This document shows positions 49,540-58,755 of a stretch of 64,000 nt of DNA, one piece after another (the first letter of the stretch is position 1; each line of letters starts with the position of its first letter). Below the pieces are notes generated by a model. The model had not been told where the DNA came from. It worked only from the letters and a program-made list of their open reading frames with translations, and did not search any database. Position numbers and translations under genes: made by a program. The stretch is from contig NZ_FOSV01000003.1 of NCBI RefSeq assembly GCF_900114375.1, forward strand, positions 175,499-239,498. The letters are read 5' to 3'. The stretch is from Methylorubrum salsuginis (lineage in GTDB: Bacteria; Pseudomonadota; Alphaproteobacteria; Rhizobiales; Beijerinckiaceae).

Positions 49540-51249
49540 TTGGCCAGACGGCCCCAACGCTGGCAGCTTTACCGGCTGGTCGGCCAGGAAATCCGGCGCG
49601 GAACCCGCAACCGGTTCGGCCGGCTGGCGAAGCGGCCCGAAATCCTCACCCGTGCGCGGGTGACCGGCCTCGTCATCGCCCCGCACGACCTGCGCACCAG
49701 CGACGCCTCCCTCGCCGACGACATCTATGCCGGGCTGTTCGTCTTCGCCGGCCGCTCGCTGGTGGTGAGCGGGCGCTCGCCCTTCGACTACGATCCCCCC
49801 TCACCCGAATGGGCCGACGCGCTCTACGGCTTCGGCTGGCTGCGCCATCTGCGCGCCGCCGACACCGCGCTCGCCCGCGCCAACGCCCGCGCCTTCGTCT
49901 CGGACTTCATGAGCGGCCGGGGCGACCCCGCCCGCGCCCGTCCGGTGCCGGTGGCGACCCGGCGGATGATCTCGTTCCTGTGCCAGTCGCCCTTGGTGCT
50001 GGAGGGCGCCGACCACGCCTTCTACCAAGCCTTCCTCAAGAGCGTCGGACGCGGCGCCCGCGAACTCGAACTCTCCCTGCGCCGCTCGGCCCCACCGCAA
50101 TCGCGCCTGCTGGCGGCGGTGGCGCTCACCTATGCCGGTTTGTGCTGCGAGGGGATCGAGGCGATCCTGCGCCGGGCCACCCGCATCCTCGTGCGCGAGC
50201 TCGACCGGCAGATCCTGCCCGATGGCGGCCACCGCTCCCGCGATCCGCGTTTCGCCATGGAGCTGCTGCTCGACCTGCTGCCCCTGCGCCAGAGCTTCCT
50301 CAGCCGCAGCGTCGATCCGCCGGAGGCACTGCTGCGCGCGGTCGACCGGATGCTGCCGGCCCTGCGGCTGCTGCGCCACGGCGACGCCTCCCTCAGCCAC
50401 TTCAACGGCATGGGCGTCACCGCCGCCGACCATCTGGCGACGCTGCTCGTCTACGACGGCGCCGGCACCGAGCCGCTGATGTACGCGCCCCATTCCGGCT
50501 ACGCCCGGCTCGAGACCGGCCGCGTCGTCGTGGTCTGCGATGTCGGCGCGGCCCCGCCCCCGGCGCAGTCGCGCAACGCCGGGGCCGGCTGCCTCTCCTT
50601 CGAATTGTCGAGCGGGGCGCAGCGCATCGTCGTCAATTGCGGCATGCCGGCGAGCGGGGACGAGTTGCGCCGCATGGCCCGCAGCACCGCCGCCCATTCG
50701 ACCGCGACGGTGGCCGACACCTCCTCCTGCCGCTTCCTCGGCGAGACGACCGGGCCCTGGGGAGCCCGCTTCGCCACGGCATGGCTCCTCAAGCGCCGCG
50801 GGCCCGTGGTGCTGAGCGGGCCGGGCCCCGTCGCGGTCGAGCGCCGGACCGAACCCGGCAGCTCCGTGCTGGCGGCCCGGCACGACGGGTATCTCGCCGA
50901 TTTCGGAATCATCCACGAGCGGCGCTGGACCCTCTCCTCCGCACCCGAAGCCCTGGAGGGCGAGGACGCCTTCCTGCGCGAGGGCCGCCACGCAAGCCGC
51001 CCCCGCGCGGTGGCCGTGCGCTTCCATCTCCACACCTCCGTCGCCGCCGGGACCGAGCCCGAGGGCGGAATCACGCTCGCGCTGCCGACCGGCGAACGCT
51101 GGCTGTTCACGGCGGACGGCGCGCGCCTCGCCATCGAGGAGAGCGTCTACTTCGCCGGCGTCGTCGGGGCGCGGCGCACGGCGCAGATCGTGCTCCACCT
51201 CACGGTGGCCGAAGAGGCGCGGGTGCGCTGGCGGATCGAGCGGGTCTGA
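49540..51249 (+). CDS. Heparinase II/III family protein
   Basis: The 569-residue protein has the heparinase II/III-like layout: an N-terminal alpha/alpha toroid (about 60-300, with FVFAGRSLVVSGRSPFDYDP) and a C-terminal beta sandwich with the Tyr/His-rich HSGYARLETGR. These proteins cleave uronic-acid-containing polysaccharides, and the substrate of the bacterial relatives next to purH is unknown. The TTG at 49540 follows a strong GGAGGGG site. Gene order heparinase-purH is common in Rhizobiales. No signal peptide is obvious. Confidence 0.8.
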   Translation: MARRPQRWQLYRLVGQEIRRGTRNRFGRLAKRPEILTRARVTGLVIAPHDLRTSDASLADDIYAGLFVFAGRSLVVSGRSPFDYDPPSPEWADALYGFGWLRHLRAADTALARANARAFVSDFMSGRGDPARARPVPVATRRMISFLCQSPLVLEGADHAFYQAFLKSVGRGARELELSLRRSAPPQSRLLAAVALTYAGLCCEGIEAILRRATRILVRELDRQILPDGGHRSRDPRFAMELLLDLLPLRQSFLSRSVDPPEALLRAVDRMLPALRLLRHGDASLSHFNGMGVTAADHLATLLVYDGAGTEPLMYAPHSGYARLETGRVVVVCDVGAAPPPAQSRNAGAGCLSFELSSGAQRIVVNCGMPASGDELRRMARSTAAHSTATVADTSSCRFLGETTGPWGARFATAWLLKRRGPVVLSGPGPVAVERRTEPGSSVLAARHDGYLADFGIIHERRWTLSSAPEALEGEDAFLREGRHASRPRAVAVRFHLHTSVAAGTEPEGGITLALPTGERWLFTADGARLAIEESVYFAGVVGARRTAQIVLHLTVAEEARVRWRIERV

Positions 51250-51277
51250 GCCGTCCTCGCCGCCATGCTACCCACGG

Positions 51278-51396
51278 CCGTCATTCCGGGGCGCCGCAGG
51301 CGAACCCGGAATCCACGACTGGCCGCGACGCCTTTTGAAGCCGCGCATCACGGGTGCATTCCGGGTTCTCGCCTTTGGCGAGCCCCGGAATGACGG
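51278..51396. repeat. 119-base dispersed inverted-repeat element
   Basis: CCGTCATTCCGGGGC (51278-51292) is matched in reverse complement by GCCCCGGAATGACGG (51382-51396). Inner arms AACCCGGAAT and ATTCCGGGTT pair too. It sits between the heparinase-like gene and purH and looks like a non-autonomous palindromic element. Confidence 0.7.
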
Positions 51397-51520
51397 TGGA
51401 GGCTGAGAAGACACGTCAAACCCGTTCAAAACCCGCCGCTTGCCGCACCGCAACTGGCCGCCCGGCCCGCATCCGTGCTACCGCGCCCGGAAATTCCTCT
51501 GAGCGACACGGACGACCGAC

Positions 51521-53119
51521 ATGCCGCGCGACCACATCCGGGTGAACCGCGCCCTCCTCTCCGTCTCGGACAAGGCCGGCCTCGTCGAGTTCGCCACCGC
51601 GTTGTCGGGCCTCGGCGTCGAGCTGATCTCGACGGGGGGCACCCACCGGACCCTGTCGGAGGCCGGGCTTTCCGTCACCGAGGTCGCCGAGCTGACGCGC
51701 TTTCCCGAGATGATGGACGGGCGGGTGAAGACCCTGCACCCGGCGGTGCATGGCGGCCTGTTGGCGGTGCGCGACAATCCCGAGCATCAGGCGGCGCTGG
51801 CCGCCCACGGCATCGGCGCGATCGATCTCTTGGTCGTCAACCTCTACCCGTTCGAGGAGACGCTGAAAGCCGGCAAGGCCTACGACGACTGCGTCGAGAA
51901 CATCGATGTCGGCGGCCCGGCGATGATCCGCGCGGCGGCCAAGAACCACGCCGATGTGGGCGTGGTGGTCGATGTCGCCGATTACGCGGCATTGCTGGAT
52001 GAGCTGCGCGGCAACGACGGCGCGCTCACCGCCGCGACCCGGCGCCGGCTGGCTCAGAAGGCCTTCGCCCGCACCGCCTCCTACGATTCGGCCATCGCCA
52101 ACTGGCTCGCCGGCGTCGAGGCCTCCGAGGCGGCCCCGGAATTTCGGGCGCTGGGCGGCCGGCTCGGCCAGAGCTTGCGCTACGGCGAGAACCCGCACCA
52201 GCCGGCCTCGTTCTACCGCCTGCCCGGAAGTCTGCGGCCCGGCATCGCCACCGCCCGGCAGGTGCAGGGCAAGGCGCTGTCCTACAACAACCTCAACGAC
52301 ACCGACGCCGCTTATGAATGCGTCGCGGAGTTCGATCCGGCGCGTTCGGCGGCGGTCGCGATCATCAAGCACGCCAATCCCTGCGGCGTCGCGGAAGGCG
52401 ACGACCTGCTTGCCGCCTACGAGCGGGCGCTCGCCTGCGATCCGACCTCGGCCTTCGGCGGCATCGTCGCCCTCAACCGCCCTCTCGACGCCGAGGCGGC
52501 GAAGCGGATCGTCGAGATCTTCACCGAGGTGATCATCGCTCCCGACGCATCCGAGGAAGCCAAGGCCATCGTCGGCGCCAAGAAGAACCTGCGATTGCTG
52601 CTGGCCGGGGGCCTGCCCGATCCGCGGGCGCCGGGCGAGACGATCCGCACCGTGGCGGGCGGCTTCCTCGTTCAGGGCCGCGACGCCCTGACCGTGGACG
52701 ACATGGCGTTGAAGGTCGTCACCAAACGTCAGCCGACCGAGGCCGAGTTGGCCGACATGCGCTTCGCCTATCGGGTGGCCAAGCACGTCAAGTCGAACGC
52801 CATCGTCTACGCCAAGGGCGGGGCGACCGTCGGCATCGGCGCCGGTCAGATGTCGCGGGTCGATTCCTCGATCACCGCCGCCCGCAAGGCGGCGGAGGCC
52901 GCCGAGCGTCTCGGCTTGGCCGAGAGCCTCGCCAAGGGTTCGGCGGTCGCCTCCGACGCCTTCTTCCCCTTTGCCGACGGCCTGCTCGCCGCGGCGGAGG
53001 CGGGTGCCACCGCCGTGATCCAGCCCGGCGGCTCCCTGCGCGACGACGATGTGATCAAGGCCGCCGACGAAGCCGGGCTCGCCATGGTCTTTACCGGCGT
53101 GCGCCACTTCCGGCACTGA
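51521..53119 (+). CDS. purH: Bifunctional AICAR transformylase / IMP cyclohydrolase
   Basis: The 532-residue enzyme does the last two steps of purine synthesis: formylation of AICAR with 10-formyl-THF and closure to IMP. The N-terminal MGS-like domain has [35 protein letters not shown] and [13 protein letters not shown]. The transformylase domain has [32 protein letters not shown] and [20 protein letters not shown]. Length is normal. The gene is preceded by a repeat element and followed by a hairpin terminator. Confidence 0.97.
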   Translation: MPRDHIRVNRALLSVSDKAGLVEFATALSGLGVELISTGGTHRTLSEAGLSVTEVAELTRFPEMMDGRVKTLHPAVHGGLLAVRDNPEHQAALAAHGIGAIDLLVVNLYPFEETLKAGKAYDDCVENIDVGGPAMIRAAAKNHADVGVVVDVADYAALLDELRGNDGALTAATRRRLAQKAFARTASYDSAIANWLAGVEASEAAPEFRALGGRLGQSLRYGENPHQPASFYRLPGSLRPGIATARQVQGKALSYNNLNDTDAAYECVAEFDPARSAAVAIIKHANPCGVAEGDDLLAAYERALACDPTSAFGGIVALNRPLDAEAAKRIVEIFTEVIIAPDASEEAKAIVGAKKNLRLLLAGGLPDPRAPGETIRTVAGGFLVQGRDALTVDDMALKVVTKRQPTEAELADMRFAYRVAKHVKSNAIVYAKGGATVGIGAGQMSRVDSSITAARKAAEAAERLGLAESLAKGSAVASDAFFPFADGLLAAAEAGATAVIQPGGSLRDDDVIKAADEAGLAMVFTGVRHFRH

Positions 53120-53182
53120 GCGCCGCCGCGCCGAGGCGCGGCCGCCCCATCGGCCGATCCGGCAAGGTTCCGAAGGTCCGTT

Positions 53183-53221
53183 CGGCCTCGAGGAAGGACA
53201 CCCTTCTTCGAGGCCGCTTTT
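53183..53221 (+). terminator. Terminator after purH
   Basis: CGGCCTCGAGGAAGG pairs with CCTTCTTCGAGGCCG and is followed by CTTTT. Confidence 0.8.
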
Positions 53222-53592
53222 CGTGTCGCGGACATGGGATGAGGGATCGGACCGGGATCCGGTCCGTGCGCGCTGGCTTTCGCACGAGCGCCGGCGCCGT
53301 CGCTCCGCACCGGCGATTCCATTCCGGAGATGGCCGAAGCGAAGAATCGACCGGCGCCGAACCCCGACGATCACGGAAACGTGTATTCGAACGCTGAAAC
53401 CTTTTTCGATGAGAGAAATCGACCTTCTTTTTTCTGCGAAAAACGGGCGATTTCCTCCGCTGCATGTGTTTGTTTTGCCACAAGCACGGGGATTGATTGC
53501 GCACACCACTATTTGCGCACCATTCGTCTTGGCGCGGCAAGCGCAACCGCGCAGGATGCAACCGCAAGCCAATAATGGGCGGGAGCGTCACC
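53222..53592. other. AT-richer leader of the ferritin-like gene
   Basis: No gene is supported in this 371-base stretch. The part from 53390 to 53500 is relatively AT-rich (ACCTTTTTCGATGAGAGAAA, TTCTTTTTTCTGCGAAAAAC) and should hold the promoter of the downstream ferritin-like gene. Short frames in both directions look accidental. Confidence 0.45.
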
Positions 53593-54513
53593 GTGGTCCT
53601 CAAGTTCCTTCGTGCGGGCGGCAAGGCCGATTCCGCTCAGCCGGCGCCGGCCGGAATCGATCTCGCCGCCGGGCGGCGTGCCTTCATCCAGAGCGTCGGC
53701 CTCGGCATGGCCGGGTCGGCGCTGGTCGGCTCGGCGGCGTTCAGCCCCGCGGCGGCCCAAACCGTCACCGACACCGACATCCTGAACTTCGCCCTCAACC
53801 TCGAATATCTCGAGGCCGAGTTCTACCTGCGCGCCGCCACCGGCCGCGGCCTGACCGATGCGGAAGTCACCGGCACCGGCACGCTCGGTGCCGTCACCGG
53901 CGGCCGTCAGGTGAACTTCGCCACCACCGCGATCCGCAACTACGCCGTCGAGATCGCCAGCGAGGAGCGCATCCACGTCCAGTTCCTGCGCAGCGCGCTG
54001 GGCACGGCCCGGGTCGCCCGCCCGGCGATCAACCTGACGACCTCGTTCACCGCCGCCGCCCAGGCCGCGGGCCTGATCACGTCCGGCCAGACCTTCGACG
54101 CCTTCGCCGACGAGACCAACTTCCTGCTCGCCGCCTACATCTTCGAGGATGTCGGCGTGTCGGCCTATCTCGGCGCGGCTCCGCTCGTGACCAACAAGAC
54201 CATCCTGGCGGCGGCCGGCGGCATCCTCGCCGCGGAAGCCTACCATGCCGGTACGATCCGCACCGTGCTCTACAGCCGCGGCCTCTACACCCCGGCCCTC
54301 AAGATCTCGGATGCCCGCGACTCGCTCGACGGCGCGACCGACATCGACCAGGGCATCGGCACCGCCTCGATCGCCAACATCTCGCTGACGAACCCGGCCA
54401 ACGGCCAGGCCTATGCCCGCACCACCACCCAGGTGCTCAACATCGTCTACCTCAACACCGGCGCGAAGCCCGGCGGCTTCTTCCCCTCCGGCCTCAACGG
54501 CACGATCCGCTAG
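53593..54513 (+). CDS. Exported ferritin-like domain protein (desiccation/stress type)
   Basis: The 306-residue protein has a Tat-like N-terminus (GRRAFIQSVGLGMAGSALVG) and then a long helical ferritin-like domain (DTDILNFALNLEYLEAEFYL, FATTAIRNYAVEIASEERIH, FADETNFLLAAYIFEDVGVS, AYHAGTIRTVLYSRGLY), with Glu/His positions spaced as in di-iron four-helix bundles. The family includes plant desiccation-related PCC13-62 and bacterial exported proteins of unknown activity. GTG at 53593 is chosen with GGGAG about 8 bases upstream; ATG at 53575 is an alternative. It is followed 68 bases later by an outer-membrane barrel gene. Confidence 0.8.
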   Translation: MVLKFLRAGGKADSAQPAPAGIDLAAGRRAFIQSVGLGMAGSALVGSAAFSPAAAQTVTDTDILNFALNLEYLEAEFYLRAATGRGLTDAEVTGTGTLGAVTGGRQVNFATTAIRNYAVEIASEERIHVQFLRSALGTARVARPAINLTTSFTAAAQAAGLITSGQTFDAFADETNFLLAAYIFEDVGVSAYLGAAPLVTNKTILAAAGGILAAEAYHAGTIRTVLYSRGLYTPALKISDARDSLDGATDIDQGIGTASIANISLTNPANGQAYARTTTQVLNIVYLNTGAKPGGFFPSGLNGTIR

Positions 54514-54581
54514 CCATCGATCCGGGGCGGCCCCGCCGCCCCGCCCGGAACGTGCCCTCGAACAAAGGTTGGGTCTCGCTC

Positions 54582-55478
54582 ATGCTCAAGAAGTTTCTGC
54601 TCGCGGGGGGCGCGTCCCTGCTGGCGATCGGCGCGGCCAGCGCCGCCGATCTGCCGCGCCGCGTCGCGCCGCCGCCCGTCTTCACCCCCGTCCCGGTCTT
54701 CACCTGGACCGGGTTCTATGCCGGCTTCAACGCCGGCTACGTCTGGAGCGACCGGCGCCGCGAGACGGTGACGGGCCTCATCACCGATCCGATTCCGTCC
54801 GCCGACTACCTCGCGGCCCTCGGCACCGGAACCGGCCGGGGCGATTCCGGCGGTTTCACCGGCGGCGGCCAGATCGGCTACAACGTCCAGCTCACGCCGG
54901 GCTCCGGCTTCGTCATCGGCGTCGAGGCGGATGCCGCCTATACCGATCTGAAGCGCCGCACCGCCGCCACGGCGACCATCGTCGGCTTCCCCGGTTTCCC
55001 CGGCGTCAACGACGTGGAACTGGCGAGCGCCAGCCGCAGCGAGCTGTCCTTCCTCGGCACCGTGCGCGGGCGGATCGGCTACGCCTTCGACCGGTTCCTG
55101 GTCTACGGCACCGGAGGCTTCGCCTACGGGCAGGCGCGATACGCGTCGGTCCTCAATATCGGCAACACCATCGGCGGCGTCACCACCTTCCCCACCGCCA
55201 GCGTCACCAGCCGTTTCGACGATGTCCTGACCGGCTACGCCTATGGCGGCGGCATCGAATATGCGCTGCCGACCGACAACTTCCTGAACTTCTTCCGGTC
55301 GAGCGCGGTGACGCTCAAGGTCGAGTACCTGCACTTCGACCTCGGCAGCCGCAACGTCGTCGGCTCCTACGACATCATCCCGGCCTCCGGCACGCCGATC
55401 GCCGCGACCCAGACGCGGGTGCGCACCGAGGGCGACATCGTCCGCGCCGGCATCAATTACAAGTTCGGCTCGTACTGA
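54582..55478 (+). CDS. Outer membrane beta-barrel protein (Omp25/Omp31-like)
   Basis: The 298-residue protein has a signal peptide (MLKKFLLAGGASLLAIGAAS, cut near ASA-ADL). It then has the rhizobial Omp25/Omp31 pattern: FTWTGFYAGFNAGYVWSDRR, GGGQIGYNVQLTPGSGFVIG, RGRIGYAFDRFLVYGTGGFA, VEYLHFDLGSRNVV and the C-terminal NYKFGSY ending in an aromatic residue for barrel assembly. It is a surface barrel of about 8 strands. Its placement after the ferritin-like gene on the same strand suggests a possible envelope stress pair, but this is weak. It is followed by a strong bidirectional terminator. Confidence 0.85.
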   Translation: MLKKFLLAGGASLLAIGAASAADLPRRVAPPPVFTPVPVFTWTGFYAGFNAGYVWSDRRRETVTGLITDPIPSADYLAALGTGTGRGDSGGFTGGGQIGYNVQLTPGSGFVIGVEADAAYTDLKRRTAATATIVGFPGFPGVNDVELASASRSELSFLGTVRGRIGYAFDRFLVYGTGGFAYGQARYASVLNIGNTIGGVTTFPTASVTSRFDDVLTGYAYGGGIEYALPTDNFLNFFRSSAVTLKVEYLHFDLGSRNVVGSYDIIPASGTPIAATQTRVRTEGDIVRAGINYKFGSY

Positions 55479-55495
55479 GCCGAACCCCGGACGAC

Positions 55496-55546
55496 CGCAA
55501 AGGAAAGGGCGCCCCGCCTGTCGGCGGGGCGCCCTTTCCTTTGCGG
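55496..55546. terminator. Strong bidirectional terminator
   Basis: CGCAAAGGAAAGGGCGCCCC then GCC and the loop TGT, then the mirror GGCGGGGCGCCCTTTCCTTTGCG. The A and T runs lie inside the stem, so it can end both the barrel protein gene (plus) and the 523-residue protein gene (minus). Confidence 0.85.
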
Positions 55547-55565
55547 CTCTTCGCAGGGTTCGGGC

Positions 55566-57137
55566 CTACGGCGTCTTCGCCCGCACGCTCCACGTCGCCC
55601 AGAACACCGGGCGGCCGTAGAGCGAGGAGGCATCGCCCCCGTCGGCACGGGGTGCGCGGCGGTCGAGCCAGGTGAGGAAACCGCCCTTGTCCGGGTAGAT
55701 CTCCGGGGTCTCGAGATTGCCGTAGCGGTCGGTCATCCAGCCGAAACCGTCGCGGGTGACGCGGCCGAGGGCGTCGCCGCCGGAGCGCAGGCCCAGATAG
55801 GCGGTGGAATGGCCCGCCGCGACCGGATCGGCGAACAGCGTCAACGCGCTGATGCTGCCGGGCGAGAGGTCGGCGGTGTAGTGCAGGCAGATGTCGGCGA
55901 TCGGCCCGCCCGAGACCGTGACCGGTCGCGAGCAGGAATAGGCCACCGCCCAGCGATCCATGCCGCGGGCCTTGGCGACGCGCACCAGGGTGTCGGCGGG
56001 CAGCCCTTCGAGCAGGGTCACCGGTGCGGTCCAGGTGCGCTCGGCGAGCGGGTCGCGGCTCGTGCGCAGGTAAAGCGCCGTGCGCCGCTTCTCGACCGGG
56101 GCACCGCAATCGGCGGGCATCACGTCGGTGTAGAAGTAATGGTAGGTGCGATCGACCATGCTGATCGAGCCGGACAGGCCGCGGGCCTCGAAGCCCGGCG
56201 CGGCGCAATTGCCGGTGATCGCCTTGCCGGTCTCATCGAGGACGGGCGCCGGTTTCGGCATCGCCTCGGCCCGCCGGGCGGCGCGGCGGCGTCCGCGGCC
56301 TTCCTCGGCCTGCGGCGGTCCCTCGAACGGCATCCAGGCGGTGCCGGGCTCGGCCTCGGTGCGCAGGTCGAGCCCCTGGAAGTCGTAGGTGCGGGCCTGG
56401 ACGAGGACGCGGCGGTGCCCGCCCTCCACCGGCTCGGTCGCCGTGGTGAGGATCGCGTAATACGGGTCGCCCGCCCAGTCGCGCCCGGCCACCATCATGG
56501 CGCTGCCCGAGGCGTCGCCCTCGTTCACCGCGGGCCGCGGCTTGAAGGTCATCTTCCCCTGTTCCCTGCCCTGCTCGCGCGCCTCCCGCGCCTCGCGCCG
56601 CGCCTCCCGGCGGGCGCGCCGGCTCTCACGGCTGTTGCGGCGGGGTTTCTTGCGCGCCTGTGCGGGGGCGCCCGCCTCGGCGGCGGCGGCGAAGCGGGGA
56701 TCGGCCAGCGGCAGAACGGTGGCGAGCGCCTCGACCTGCCGGCCGATGCGCACCGAGCCGCCGGCGGCCGGATCGTCGGCCTGGAGATCGGCGGGGCAGC
56801 CATCCTCGCCCCGGCGGCTCTCCTTGCGGGGCGGCTCGCCGCGATAGATCACCTGCAACGGCCCCGGCGCGCCGGAATCCTTGAGGCGCAGGATCTGAAC
56901 GTCGTGAACGAAGCGGCAGGCCGGCGGAAGCGCGTAGACGCCCTCGGCCTCGTCGTCCGAGCGGCAGATTTCCAGCGTCCCGCCGCCGGTCGCGTAGCAG
57001 GCGGCGGCTCCCTTCGGCGCCGCCCCCGCCGGCAGGGACAGCATCGCGACGGCGAGCGCCGCCGCCCCGCGCCAGACCGAGGTGGAGGGGAGGCGCGTGG
57101 GGAAGAGGGGGAGAGGGGGCAAGCTGGACCGGAGCAC
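55566..57137 (-). CDS. Exported protein of unknown function with basic helical insert
   Basis: The 523-residue protein has a signal-like N-terminus (WRGAAALAVAMLSLPAGAAP). A beta-rich body has repeated Tyr/Trp patterns (DPYYAILTTATEPVEGGHRR, YFYTDVMPADCGAP, MDRWAVAYSCSRPV, GNLETPEIYPDKGGFLTWLD), which could be a beta propeller as in glycosyl hydrolases. Residues near 168-200 form a very basic helix (RESRRARREARREAREAREQ). Four to six cysteines may form disulfides. No catalytic residues are identified. The start is uncertain: a later Met would still leave a signal peptide. Confidence 0.65.
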   Translation of the reverse strand: MLRSSLPPLPLFPTRLPSTSVWRGAAALAVAMLSLPAGAAPKGAAACYATGGGTLEICRSDDEAEGVYALPPACRFVHDVQILRLKDSGAPGPLQVIYRGEPPRKESRRGEDGCPADLQADDPAAGGSVRIGRQVEALATVLPLADPRFAAAAEAGAPAQARKKPRRNSRESRRARREARREAREAREQGREQGKMTFKPRPAVNEGDASGSAMMVAGRDWAGDPYYAILTTATEPVEGGHRRVLVQARTYDFQGLDLRTEAEPGTAWMPFEGPPQAEEGRGRRRAARRAEAMPKPAPVLDETGKAITGNCAAPGFEARGLSGSISMVDRTYHYFYTDVMPADCGAPVEKRRTALYLRTSRDPLAERTWTAPVTLLEGLPADTLVRVAKARGMDRWAVAYSCSRPVTVSGGPIADICLHYTADLSPGSISALTLFADPVAAGHSTAYLGLRSGGDALGRVTRDGFGWMTDRYGNLETPEIYPDKGGFLTWLDRRAPRADGGDASSLYGRPVFWATWSVRAKTP

Positions 57138-57225
57138 GGTGCGGGAACTAGGGCGTCACGTCCCCGAAGGAAGGCGCGCGACCGGCTTCGCAATTCACGA
57201 GATCGGCAAAGCGTTGCACGGCGGA

Positions 57226-57855
57226 TTACGGAGTTTTGCCGCTCCGGGAGCCGAGCGCGCGGTCGAGGGCGACGATGCCCCCGCCGACGAGAAGGAAGGC
57301 CGCCGCGATCCCCGCCGCGTAGGCCAGCACCATCATCCCACCGATCCGGCCGACATCGAGGAACGGATAGGGATAGCGCCCCTCGATCCCGCCGCGCACC
57401 AGCGCCAGGGCGAGATAGGCGAGCGGATAGCAGGCCCAGAGCATCGGATCGCGCCAGCGCAGCCGCCCCTTCGGCACGAGGACGAGCCAGAACAGCGGCA
57501 CCAGCACCGGCACCACCTGATGCAGCAGGATGTCGGCGACGAGGTCGCCGCCCTGGCGCATCTTGAGGCCGTGCAGCAGGAGGCGCTGGACGAGGCCGAC
57601 GAGCAGCACCGCCAGCATCGTCCCGGCGACGAGCCGGGGGTTGGCGAACCGGGCGCGCCCGAGGGCGATGCCGGCGAAGACGACCGTCACCAGAAGGCCG
57701 GTGAGATTGGTGAAGTAGGCGGCCATGAACCAGATCGCCGCCTGAGCCGAGCCGGTGCGGCCCTGAACGGCCCAGAAGCCCGCCGCAACGCCGAGGGCGG
57801 CGCAGAGCGCGATCAGCGCGGCGGCGAAGCGGGTTGTCGGGGAAGGCATCGTCAC
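57226..57855 (-). CDS. Pr6Pr family integral membrane protein
   Basis: The 209-residue protein has six or so hydrophobic segments in the Pr6Pr (FAR-17a/AIG1-like) pattern: FWAVQGRTGSAQAAIWFMAA, YFTNLTGLLVTVVFAGIALG, LLHQVVPVLVPLFWLVLVPK, DPMLWACYPLAYLALALVRG and YPYPFLDVGRIGGMMVLAYA. The HQVVPVL and RYPYPFLD motifs are conserved. The function of bacterial members is unknown. It is a single gene on the minus strand, upstream of the 523-residue protein gene. Confidence 0.85.
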   Translation of the reverse strand: MTMPSPTTRFAAALIALCAALGVAAGFWAVQGRTGSAQAAIWFMAAYFTNLTGLLVTVVFAGIALGRARFANPRLVAGTMLAVLLVGLVQRLLLHGLKMRQGGDLVADILLHQVVPVLVPLFWLVLVPKGRLRWRDPMLWACYPLAYLALALVRGGIEGRYPYPFLDVGRIGGMMVLAYAAGIAAAFLLVGGGIVALDRALGSRSGKTP

Positions 57856-57962
57856 GGCCGATTTACCGCAAAAGAGAATGCCGCTTCTGGTCCCGCTTCG
57901 CGACCCGGCGATGACGGCACCGCTCCTTGACAGGGACGGCCCCGTGACGGCCGATCCTCCCC

Positions 57963-58754
57963 GTGCTCCTCGATCTCCTCCGCTACGTCGCGACGCCCGC
58001 CCCCGCCGCCCAGCGGCGGCTCGGCTACCTGCGCGACAGCATCTGGCTGCAATCGCGGGCGCGCCGCTGCCGGGCGGCCTGGGCGCCGCATCTGGCTGCG
58101 AGCCGCGCGGTGATCAAGGAGGCGATCCGCACCTGCGAGCGGCGGGAGACCGCGGTGGTGCTGGGCTCGGGCCTCCTCGACGACGTGCCGCTCGACGAAC
58201 TGAGAAAGCACTTTCGCCGGGTGGTGCTGGTCGATGCGGTGCATCCCCTCGCCACGCGGCGCGCCGTCCGCGACTGCCCGAACGTCGAATTGCTCACGCA
58301 AGACCTGAGCGGCGCCATGGCGCTGCTGACGGGCGCGGCCCCCGAACTCGATCCGCGCCTGCCGCCGGTCTGCGCCGAAGGTGAGACCGGCCTGGTGATT
58401 TCGGCCAACCTGCTGTCGCAATTGCCGATCCGGCCGGTCGCCCGGCTGGAGGGATCGCGCCGACCGATCGGCACCTGGACGCGGGACGACGGCGACGCCT
58501 TCGGGCGACGGATCGTCGAGGGGCATCTGACCGCCCTGGCCGCGCTGAGCGCCAAGGTCTGCCTCCTGACCGACCTCGACGAGGAGGAGGCCGACCGGGA
58601 GGGCCGGGTCCAGGCCCGGCACGACCTGCTCTACGGCGTGCGGCTGGCCAAGCCCGACCGGTCGTGGATCTGGGAACTCGCCCCCTTCGGCGAGGCCGCC
58701 CGCGGCCGCCGCCTGCTCCACCGCGTCGCGGGGTTCTGGGATTGGCGGGCGTGA
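57963..58754 (+). CDS. Hypothetical protein with Rossmann-like (SAM-type) core
   Basis: The 263-residue protein contains AVVLGSGLLDDVPLDELRKHF followed by RRVVLVDAVHPLATRRAVRD and VELLTQDLSG. A glycine-rich turn, an acidic residue at the end of strand 2 and a later acidic turn suggest a methyltransferase-like Rossmann fold. Catalytic residues are not recognisable. I cannot name the family. The GTG start at 57963 lacks a strong ribosome-binding site. It converges with the photolyase gene (1 base apart). Confidence 0.65.
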   Translation: MLLDLLRYVATPAPAAQRRLGYLRDSIWLQSRARRCRAAWAPHLAASRAVIKEAIRTCERRETAVVLGSGLLDDVPLDELRKHFRRVVLVDAVHPLATRRAVRDCPNVELLTQDLSGAMALLTGAAPELDPRLPPVCAEGETGLVISANLLSQLPIRPVARLEGSRRPIGTWTRDDGDAFGRRIVEGHLTALAALSAKVCLLTDLDEEEADREGRVQARHDLLYGVRLAKPDRSWIWELAPFGEAARGRRLLHRVAGFWDWRA

Positions 58755-58755
58755 C

